From Megalobrama amblycephala (taxonomy: Eukaryota > Chordata > Actinopteri > Cypriniformes > Xenocyprididae), in contig NC_063054.1 of the NCBI RefSeq assembly GCF_018812025.1, positions 3,763,433-3,827,432 on the forward strand: a stretch of DNA of 64,000 nucleotides, read 5' to 3'. The notes beneath the pieces are model-generated. The model searched no databases. It had not been told where the DNA came from and worked only from the letters and a program-made list of their open reading frames with translations. The translations under genes and the position numbers were made by a program. Below are positions 49,701 through 61,315 of this stretch, one piece after another (positions within the stretch are counted from its first letter, which is position 1; each line of letters begins with the position of its first letter).

Positions 49701-52700
49701 GTTCTTCAGAGGTCTTTTAAACAAATGAGATTTATATAAGAAGGAGGAAACAATGGAGTTTGAGACTCACTGTATGTCATTTCCATGTACTGAACTCTTG
49801 TTATTTAACTATGCCGAGGTAAATTCAATTTTTGATTCTAGGGCACCTTTAAAATGAAGCATAACAAAGGAAAGGAAGTAATCAAATGAGAGTTTTCTGA
49901 TTAATCTGATTACTGTAAAATATCCTGTTTTTTTCATGACGTCCCAAAGAGCAAAATTAACTCTATAAATCAATGACACTCTCTACTTTCTTTGCAAACA
50001 TTTTCTATATCACATTTACCTGCTGTGTGAAGAGGACAGGTCTGGTGGATTTACATAAATTTACATATACATTCGGCAGCACTTTTCTTATGATGAGCAT
50101 ACAGCCAGGGGCTGACCTTGTCTTTTCACCCTCCTAGAGCTATTAAACGCTCACTGGATCCATTTCTCCACAGAGAGGACAGACATAGCAGCTCACTTTG
50201 AGACAAATAATGCAGTCTTTACCTTGCGGCCCATATAAATCGGGATGCCCACAATGATGACTGGTATGGCAATGCCTGCTATGAGTGAGATCACCACCGG
50301 AGCCCCGAGCAGCATGCCGACCTGCCACAAAACCTTTCGGGTCTGCGACCACGGCTTCTTTCCCCAGAAAGTGCAGCCTGAGGGACTGTAAGGAAAGTAA
50401 GTGGAAGTGTATTTTTCATTTACAGTATCATAACCACACTGGCATAGACATGACATGAGGTTAAAGATAAGACGAGGAATATTAGCCAATAAAAGCTAGA
50501 CACACACTGTCTCATTGGATCAATATTTTATGATCTCATCCTCGATTAGTCTCATGCACTGCCTGGGTGAATTACAATCCTCTATGGTCAGTGTCACTTC
50601 CTGTTTTGTTCTGTGTGCAAAGTGTTACTAGCTTGAAAGCCATTTTGAAGTAAATATTTGAAGACAACACTTTATTATTGATGAATGCTCATAACCAGTG
50701 TTGGGGGTAACGAATTACAAGTAACATGAGTTCTGCAATCAGATTACTTTTTTTCAAGTAACTAGTAATGTAACGCATCAAACCACCAATGAAAGAAAGG
50801 TTTGGAATGACATGAAGGTGAGTAAATGATTACAGAGTTATGAATGTATTCTGTCATTTCATAAAAATCTTTCTCCGGCCAGCTGGAGCCGAATGGGGTG
50901 TTCATTAAATTAAGAAACCTGCTTCTGGCAAATCATGGGGGTTGGGTTGCGTGGACAGGGAAATATGAAGCAAGATTTGTACTGATTAATTGACAAAATT
51001 CAGTGCTGGCCGACATCCAAGAGCGGAAAAATCTATTTGAAATCAGCTTTGGTGCAGAGATAGCGTACTGAAACTGGTAGCAGCAAAGTCGCTATTTTAA
51101 AGATCAGACCTCTAAAACGCCTCAGCTTCTGCAAGACTTGTGTTGATTAAGAGTAATTAAGCAAATCTGATAATCTGCAACGTTCATGAAGTCGGCTACA
51201 AAAGCAGCTCGGCACAAACTCAGTATACTAGGGCCAGAAAAACATATTTGACATTCTTGTGCAGCAGAATTACCCCTGTTTAGCTTGGACCGAATGTGTC
51301 GGAGAGTAGCTTAATAACAGATCACAAACTCTGGTGACTGCTGGTGATGAATGTGGGATATGTGCTTGCAGACAAATGTCCTGTATTTGGCTGTGAAAGC
51401 TCTGCACACTGGATAAATATTCTGTAAATGTTAATTAGAAAGTGTACAATAGCCTACAGTGGCTTAATCGATTAATGAATGCATGTATTAACAGTATGAG
51501 ATTCTCTAACACACATCTATAGACCAAATTTTGCATACAAAACCGCAGGCACATTCAGAAAATCACCTCTATGAAACTATGCTCATGGTTAATGTGACTT
51601 CCAAGGGTAGCACTTTTTTTAATCAGTCTTTAGAATGTACAGAATTGATACAACGAGCATTTGAGAGGAAGAGTTTTCAATGTTAGATGCATCGAATCTC
51701 CAGAACAATTTGAGTCTGCAAGTAAATGAGATATTTATGATCAAAACTGTATATTCACCCCTTTTAATAATGTGTAGATTTTTCATTTTTATTCAGGATT
51801 CTTTGATGTTTAGAACACATCATTTATTTGAAATCTTTTGTAACATTATAAATGTCTTTACTGTCACTTTTGATCAATTTAATATGGAAGCTTGTTTCTG
51901 CCACTGAATACAAAATAAAAAAAAAGGTAATTATGACTTTTTCTCACAATTGCAAGTTATAAAGTCAGAATTGCCTGACAAAGTCGCAATTGTGAGTTAT
52001 AAAGTCAGAATTGTGGGATATAAACTCGCAATTGTGTGAAAAAGTCGCAATTGACCCTTTGTCGGGAGTTTGATTGACAAGCGATCTAACCAATCATAAC
52101 GCCGAATCCGCCATTTTGTCCGACAAAGCAGTCAGGAGTTAGAAGATTAACCTCGTTGGACTTGAACTTGAAAAATGGTGTGTATTTACGTCTTTCCGCG
52201 GTTGAAACAACATTCCTCCTGATGTTCATTCATGTTTATTTGATGCTATTAAGTAATTAGTAGGAAGAGATGATCGGTTCACGAGCCGCTTGAGCTGAGG
52301 CGCTACAGCGATCTGTCACGACACATTAAAGAGCCACAAAACGCTTTTTATTGTTCAAATTTCTTAACAAATTACACAGTTTGAAAGCTGGGACTTTGTT
52401 TAATATCATAATTAACCTGCTTTGTCTTGTCTGTCGACGTGTTGTCAGTGTCCTCTTTGCTCTGCGAAGTATTTTTCACTCTGTGTGTGGCGTGACAGAG
52501 CCACGGCTTGTCGGACAAGGCAACAGTAACTAAGGGGGCGGGTCTTTGTGAAGAGTCAATTGCAAGTTATAAAGTCAGAATTGCATGATATAAAGTCGCA
52601 ATTGTGAGTAATAAAGTCAAAATTGTGATATAAACTCACAATTGTTAGTGTTAAAGTCAGAATTGTGCAATATAAAGTTGCAATTGTGAGTTATAAAGTC

Positions 52701-55700
52701 AAAATTGTGATATAAACTCACAATTGTTAGTGTTAAAGTCAGAATTGTGGGATATAAACTCGCAATTGCGAGTTATGAGGTCAGAATTGTGCAATATAAA
52801 GTCGCAATTGTGAGTTATAAAGTCAAAATTGTGATATAAACTCACAATTGTTAGTGTTAAAGTCAGAATTGTGGGATATAAACTCGCAATTGCGAGTTAT
52901 GAGGTCAGAATTGTGCAATATAAAGTCGCAATTGTGAGTTTTAAAGTCAAAATTGTGATATAAACTCACAATTGTTAGTGTTAAAGTCAGAATTGTGCAA
53001 TATAAAGTCGCAATTGTGAGTAATAAAGTCAAAATTGTGATATAAACTCACAATTGTTAGTGTTAAAGTCAGAATTGTGCAATATAAAGTCGCAATTGTG
53101 AGTTATAAAGTCAAAATTGTGATATAAACTCACAATTGTTAGTGTTAAAGTCAGAATTGTGGGATATAAACTCGCAATTGCGAGTTATAAGGTCAGAATT
53201 GTGCAATATAAAGTCGCAATTGTGAGTTATAAAGTCAAAATTGTGATATAAACTCACAATTGTTAAAGTCAGAATTGTGCAATATAAAGTCGCAATTGTG
53301 AGTTATAAAGTCAAAATTGTGATATAAACTCACAATTGTTAGTGTTAAAGTCAGAATTGTGCAATATAAAGTTGCAATTGTGAGTTATAAAGTCAAAATT
53401 GTGATATAAACTCACAATTGTTAGTGTTAAAGTCAGAATTGTGGGATATAAACTCGCAATTGCGAGTTATGAGGTCAGAATTGTGCAATATAAAGTCGCA
53501 ATTGTGAGTTTTAAAGTCAAAATTGTGATATAAACTCACAATTGTTAGTGTTAAAGTCAGAATTGTGCAATATAAAGTCGCAATTGTGAGTTATAAAGTC
53601 AAAATTGTGATATACACTCACAATTGTTAGTGTTAAAGTCAGAATTGTGCAATATAAAGTCGCAATTGTGAGTTATAAAGTCAAAATTGTGATATAAACT
53701 CACAATTGTTAGTGTTAAAGTCAGAATTGTGCAATATAAAGTTGCAATTGTGAGTTATAAAGTCAAAATTGTGATATAAACTCACAATTGTTAGTGTTAA
53801 AGTCAGAATTGTGGGATATAAACTCGCAATTGCGAGTTATGAGGTCAGAATTGTGCAATATAAAGTCACAATTGTGAGTTTTAAAGTCAAAATTGTGAGA
53901 TATAAACTCACAATTGTTAGTGTTAAAGTCAGAATTGTGCAATATAAAGTCGCAATTGTGAGTTATAAAGTCAAAATTGTGATATAAACTCACAATTGTT
54001 AGTGTTAAAGTCAGAATTGTGCAATATAAAGTTGCAATTGTGAGTTATAAAGTCAAAATTGTGATATAAACTCACAATTGTTAGTGTTAAAGTCAGAATT
54101 GTGCAATATAAAGTTGCAATTGTGAGTTATAAAGTCAAAATTGTGATATAAACTCACAATTGTTAGTGTTAAAGTCAGAATTGTGGGATATAAACTCGCA
54201 ATTGCGAGTTATGAGGTCAGAATTGTGCAATATAAAGTCGCAATTGTGAGTTTTAAAGTCAAAATTGTGAGATATAAACTCACAATTGTTAGTGTTAAAG
54301 TCAGAATTGTGCAATATAAAGTCGCAATTGTGAGTTATAAAGTCAAAATTGTGATATAAACTCACAATTGTTAGTGTTAAAGTCAGAATTGTGCAATATA
54401 AAGTTGCAATTGTGAGTTATAAAGTCAAAATTGTGATATAAACTCACAATTGTTAGTGTTAAAGTCAGAATTGTGGGATATAAACTCGCAATTCTGAGAA
54501 AAAAGTCAAGTCTTTTTTTCTTCAGAATTGGACTTTATAATTCACAATTGCAAGTTTATATCTCACAATTCTGACAGAATTGTGAGATATAAACTCGCAA
54601 TTGTGAGATAAAAAGTCGAAATTACCGTTAAATTGTTTTATTCCATGGCGGAAACCAGCTTCCATAATGATCGTGTCCTAACTGAATAAAAGCATTAATT
54701 TATTTTAAAAAATCTGACCCCAAACGGTAGTGTACAGTATTTCAGATAAATCCAGCTTTAAAGTGCATAAAATCTAAACTGAACCGTGGTTGGTTGCTTC
54801 ACATGTCAATCAGACCATATCTTCCTGTCTAAATGGGCTGCTACAATGCAGACGAGACCTTAGCTGTTAGCCATTAGTCAAAGATCTGGCTACGTGCGAC
54901 TACTCTTACTGTAACCTGATGAGCGTGTGTTGTGTAAGTGTGTACCTGAGGTAATGCACATCAGTGATCTCCTGCATGCACAGCCAACAGAACTGACAGG
55001 CACACACTGTACAGTTCATTCTGTTGCAGCTGCCATCGTTAGTCTTCATGATGTAGGCGCCGCACCGCGGACAGGGCTTGATCTCCTCTGCATCTTAAAG
55101 AGCGAGGGCGGAAACAAACATCTTAGCTGGGACACCAGATGGATATTAGGTTATTCCCTCAATATTTGAATCATACCGCCGGGCTCCTCGTTGAACACGT
55201 AGAGCGTGGAAACATCATTGGCTCCTGACGTGTGGCGAGCGCGCTGACGTCTGGCTTGGTCGCAAGTCTGGTCTGGGTGCCACAGCTGGCGGCAGTGGTA
55301 GCAAAACTCGGTTTCACAGCCCTCCCGACCACAGCTTAGCTTGGGACACTCCGCACAGCCGTAAGCTATCACTGCATAGCTAATCAATGACAGAAACAAC
55401 ACAATAAAACATTAGTGATTAAGTAAATTATTAGGGCTGGGCAAAAAAAAAATAGATTTTTCAATTAATCGTTTTTTTAAAACGTGGTCGATTCAATATT
55501 GATTCTCGAAAGCCACAAATTGATCTTTTTTCTGTATTTATTTCTACAAAGATTGAATATAATGGGCCCTACTTTAACCATCTAAGTGCATGGTCTGAAC
55601 CACAGAAAAAATGGTCAGCGTGCCAGGGGCATGGTCTAAAAGGGTTGTCCCTATTCTCTTAATGAGTGTGTTTTGGGCGTAACGTGCAATAAACCAATCA

Positions 55701-58700
55701 GAGTCTCCTCACCCATTCCCTTTAAAAGCCAGATGCACTTGCACCATGGTGGATTCGCTATTTACATGGCGGAATATAGACACCCTCAACCTGACGAGTC
55801 AGTTTAAAGACATTTTTAATATTTGGCATGTTTGTGTGCTGCTGCGCATCCCTGTGTGTGTAATAAGCAAAGTGTACGAGCTTTGTGCACCCGCCTATAG
55901 GCGTATATTACTAACACAATCTTTAAATAACAAAAAAAATACTTTAGAGCAGGTTTTTGTTGGTCAATGTCACAGTCTATTCAGTTTCCTCAAAATAGCT
56001 ACACGCCAACAATGCACCTGAACACTCCTCGTTTTCAGACCAGCACATTCATGGGTGAACAGATGGGGGCGAGTGCATTTGCTATTTAAATAATGTGGTG
56101 CAGGATGTGAAAATGATAACTGCATCAGGCTGAAACTAGCAAAAAACACTTGTGTCGTGCCTGGTGCTGCATTGCACCGGGATTATGATAGGGTCCAATA
56201 TCTGATTGCCATTAATCTTGACATTAATGCGCCTTTCAGGAGACGCTAAAGAAAACTCGCACAAGTTTTGTGTACAGAAAGCCAGTGAAAATTGAATCAT
56301 TGAATTAAATGAATAGAATCGAAACGAGATCTTGTGAATCGGAATCGAATCGGGACATCTGTATCGATACCCAGCCTTACAAATGATATTTAAAATGAGA
56401 ATAATATGCAGCTTTGTTAATCAATATTTTAAACACACATCATTTGATATGTGAACATAAGCCACCATAGACGCCGGTGGTTACCGCTATCATCATTGAT
56501 TCTGTGTGCTTCAGTCTCAGTAGTAAAGAGAGAGGATTCTCTCAGTCCCATGCGGAGCGACTGCAGGTGACACCTAATACCGTCTTGTTGACAAGAAATG
56601 CCAAACAGCCACAGATTCCCATCACTACCCCGATCCGGTAACCATTACGAAACCTAAAGCCAGCCTCCAGAACTATCCATAATGCAGCGGAGAATGTGCT
56701 TCACGCTGCAGCGTGTGTGACACAATGATCTGACACTTTCTTATACTCTTGATCATTGAAAATCCAGCTAAAACCAACTTCACTTGGTTTTTAGTTGGTA
56801 AAAGTTGGGTTGAGACTGAGGATGACCATTTCAGTCAGGCTGGTTAGAGCTGATAGACCACCTTGGCTAAGCTGGTGGAGAACCCATGGTCTAACTAACT
56901 ACCAGCAACAAACCAAAAAAAAAAAAAAAAAAAAACAGTTTGACCACATTAATCTTTTTTGAGAGATTTTTTTCCCCCAGAAGAACTGGAAAAAAAAGTT
57001 TCTTCTCACAAGCAATTCCACTGAGTAATAATATTATGTGGTGCCTTTATGTCAGAAAGTTTGTTTTTTATCTAACTTGTTGCAACTAAATTTAAAATGC
57101 ATGCAAAATTTAAAGGGGATCCGGTTTTTATGTATTATATAAAGTTAATATTTTAAGACATTAATAATGACATTGCTAAATGTAAACTTTAGCGAATCTC
57201 AAAATGAATATCCATTTTTCATACTTTATAATGTTGTGATCTGTAAATTCCGTAGCATTTCATTGCTGATTTTAGTTTTAGTGTCTTTAATTAAAATAAT
57301 GTTAAAATTGTATTTTTTAAAATTCTATTTATTTATTAAATACAAAAATATATACAGTATATAAAATACTACAGAATTTTAAAAGCGGTCATTTATCGTT
57401 TATCAGCCATAATGTAAAAACAACTATCTGCCAGTATCAGCTAGAGTATGAATATTATAATCTTAAGTTAAATTTCTGCTTTATATTTAAAATCAAAGTT
57501 ACAAACTGCCAAGATAAATTCATTGCACTTTTTTATAGCACTATGAATATAAATTATAGATTAAAAAAAAAAAAAAATTGCACAAACATCTAAAACCTTT
57601 TGTAGATATTAATGAAAGGAAATCAGAGTATTATAATATGTCAAGTCAATCAAATGTTGGAACAATCTCCCTCTATAATGGAGGATTGGACAATTGCTGT
57701 GCTTCAGCAAACACATTCATCCTAGTGCTTTTCCAAAGTTTCTAGCCACTCAGCATTTTCACTGGCCACAATTTTGACATTGGTACCATGGGGAAAACTG
57801 CCATATAGATATTTTTAATATTATCTCATAATTTGGCAGCAGGTTTATTAGGCTGCTGTCACTTTAAGACCTGATGCACTGATCCATTATACTGTTACAC
57901 ATGCGTTTTCTTTCTCAACTGTTTATGTTCACTTCAAACATCACTGTGTTTACATGAATACTCACCAGAATTTTGACATTATTTTGTGCGTATTTGACAG
58001 TTTAAGCGCAATAAGCAGTGAAAAAAACTCAATTTAGTACTGAGAGGCGACTTTATGTGGCACACCAAAATCTGCAGGAATGAGAAAAATGATGCTCAAT
58101 ACGAGCAATCCCACGGCGAAATTCAAGCCCTGTAACACCAACAATATTCATCCGAAGCAAATGAAACGAGTGAGTGAGGGGAGGAGGGTTTGTGTGTCGA
58201 CTCGCTGTCAGAGAGATGAGAGAGAGAGAGAAAGAGCAGCTGGTATCGTGTGTCTATTCTGCAGAAAATGAGAGTTTCAGATATTTCAGTATCGAAAATC
58301 TATATTTTTGACAACACTACATTGCACTTAGTTTATTATTTCATAAGCCTTTTTAAAAGACTACAACTGAAAAAAGTATATATTATATAGAAAATTCAAC
58401 CCACAAAAGTGTCTAGTAGGAGCTGCTGAAATACACCCACATTTGGCGGTTTGGCGGGTGTTCATGTCAAGCCCTGTTCACATTTCTGTGCTAACCTGCA
58501 GTCTGGCGCCGGGCACCAGCGTGTGTCCGGGTCAGCAGCCAGAAAGCGGCGCAGCTGAAACTCTTCGAATCGCTCCAGCAGTGCACCGTCATCCAGGATG
58601 GCACGGACATCGGGCAGAGCCAGCACTTCAGGGCACTGCGGGCAGGCGATACCCACACGGCTCTCCGAAATCTCGATGCGTAGGTATTGGCGCAGACAGT

Positions 58701-61262
58701 CGGTGCAGGCACGGTGCTGGCAGGAGGACAGGCGAGGGAAGTGTCCGCGTGGTTGACTCAGGAGGCAAAGCGGGCACTCGACCAGGTGCTCGAGCAGCTG
58801 ATCCTGACTGGAGGAGGACAAGGACAGGACACCCATTGAGCCGCTGCTCCCACACTCCACTCCTCCCTCGTCCTCTCCCACTCCACCTCCGTCCCCTTTC
58901 CCAGGGTCTCCTCCATCCCTACCGCCCTCTAATCCAGCTTCACTGTGAGCCCGGTCCTGAGAGGAAAGACAAAATGACTGAGGGCAGTAATGAAAGTTAT
59001 GACTTTTTCTCACTTGTGTTATATTAAAGGTGCCCTAGAATTAAAAATTGAATTTACCTTGGCATAGTTAAATAACAAGAGTTCAGTAAATGGAAATGAC
59101 ATACAGTGAGTCTCAAACTCCATTGTTTCCTCCTTCTTATATAAATCTCATTTGTTTAAAAGACCTCCGAAGAACAGGCGAATCTCAACATAACACCGAC
59201 TGTTACGTAACAGTCAGGATCATTAATATGTACGCCCCCAATATTTGCATATGCCAGCTCATGTTCAAGGCATTACACAAGGGCAGCCAGTATTAACGTC
59301 TGGATCTGTGCACAGCTGAATCATCAGACTAGGTAAGCAAGCAAGAACAACAGCGAAAAATGGCAGATGGAGCAATAATAACTGACATGATCCATGATAT
59401 CATGATATTTTTAGTGATATTTGTGAATTGTCTTTCTAAATGTTTCGTTAGCATTTTGCTAATGTACTGTTAAATGTGGTTAAAGTTATCATCATTTCTT
59501 ACTGTATTCACAGAGACAAGACTGTCGTTATTTTCATTATTAAACACTTGCACTCTGTATAATTCATAAACACAACTTCATTCTTTATAAATCTCTCCAA
59601 CAGTGTAGCATTAGCCGTTAGCCACAGAGCACAGCCTCAATCTCATTCAGAATCAAATGTAAACATCCAAATAAATACTATACTCACATAATCCGACACA
59701 TGCATGCAGTATGCATGATGAACACTTTGTAAAGATCCATTTTGAGGGTTATATTAGCTGTGTAAACTTTGTTTATGCAATGATAGAGTCGAGAGCTCAG
59801 GAGGGGGCAGAGAGCGCGAGCATTTAAAGGGGCCACAGCCTGAATCGGTGCATTTCTAATGATGCCCCAAAATAGGCAGTTAAAAAAATTAATTAAAAAA
59901 AATCTATGGGGTATTTTGAGCTGAAACTTCACAGACACATTCAGGGGACACCTTAGACTTATATTACATCTTGTAAAAAAACGTTTGATGGCATCTTTAA
60001 ATAAGAAAATGACACTCTGTTTCTTGGCAACAGGAAAAATGAGATGCTCCTAATAAAAGAAATGAGATAAAATGGTTTGAGGGATGTCATGCATCTAATT
60101 TTTCATTGGGTGTGAGCATGGAGGTGCCCCACTGGAAGTGGTTCAAATGGCACCCGAATGTCCAGTGTGAGTACAGTTTTATTTTCATTGATAACATTTC
60201 CTTTTGTGTTCCAAGACGCTAAAGTCATGTTTTTGACAGACGATGACAGTTTAAAGTGAATGAAGGTGCGACTTGAACGAATTTTAGACTTGTGAGATTT
60301 CTGCCACATCGTTGTAGACACACTCTTTTTATTTACAATAATTATGCCATATGCTGCCTTCATGTGCTATCGGAAATTTGATAATTCCCACTTCTGAAGT
60401 CGTGATTACAAGCTCATCGAAATGGAAGGGCGTTCATGTGCAATTTTTACCTAGGAAACTTGTATTTAAGATAATTCAGAGAGCATGTGAAGGCATTAAT
60501 TATATATATATTTGGGCTGTCGATTTAACGTGTTAATTTAATTAATTAGTTACGCAAAAAATAACGCGCTAAAATTATCAACGCATTTAACGCAATTGCG
60601 AGTTATAAAGACAGAATTTGCGAGATATAAAGTCACTGCCTTTATAACATGCAATTCTGACTTTATATCTCACAATTGCGAGTTTAAATTTCACAATTCT
60701 GAGAAAAAAAGTCAGAAATGTGAGATAAAAAGTCACAATTAGCTTTTATATTTTTTTTTAGTGGCGGAAACAAGCTTCTATAAGAACGATTGTGCATCTC
60801 CGAGCAACACAGCAATGTTTCTGAATTAATTCTCGTTTTGAGCCAATCAATCGGGTGAACCAATAATGATTCAACGGCCCATTCATAAAGAGAGCCATTT
60901 ACTTCATTCCTGATTGAATCAGCCATTTGAACGAATCAAATGAATGAAGGCAGTTTTGGTTTCTTATTTAGAGTATTATTTCATTAAAAAAATATATAAT
61001 TTCATTTTCCATTTTAATAACAAAAAAAAAACATTTAAGGTATATTTCACCCAAAAATAAGAAATTCTGTCATCATTTACTCATTCTCATGGCCGTTGTA
61101 GCCTAAAAAGTTATGTGCAATAAATGCTATGTTGAATCAAATAAAACATTTCTTTCTAAAGCTACTTTTTGTCTGTTTGATGCTTTTCACATTTAACACA
61201 ATAATGACTTTAAATTATATTTTTGGGGTAATTTCTCAGATAAATTTGATGTGCGATTAATT

Positions 61263-61315
<53 letters not shown>

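Larger units (their letters stand above)
51883..54666. mobile_element. TATGGAAG element (family B) with ~20-bp array and nested insert
   Basis: Left TATGGAAGCTTGTTTCTGCC, right GGCGGAAACCAGCTTCCATA. It interrupts an element-A copy: left part 51778-51882 ends ...TGATCAATTTAA, right part resumes ATGATCGTG...CTGAATAAAAGC at 54667. No clean 6-bp target duplication is seen at this copy. The interior array uses units such as AGTCAGAATTGTGCAATATA, AGTCGCAATTGTGAGTTATA and AGTCAAAATTGTGATATAAA. A separate element is nested at 52054-52557. Confidence 0.82.

Noticed and set aside
12340..54490. CRISPR-like arrays
   Set aside because: No unique spacers between repeats, units are contiguous and ~20 bp, no cas genes, and the genome is vertebrate.
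51883..54672. 6-bp target duplication at this family-B copy
   Set aside because: Flanks read ATTTAA and ATGATC, which do not match. Only the other copies support the 6-bp rule, so I do not count this one.
58443..59027. Plus-strand 194-codon frame
   Set aside because: Antisense shadow of the RING1 exon, which has a complete C3HC4 motif and good splice sites on the minus strand.
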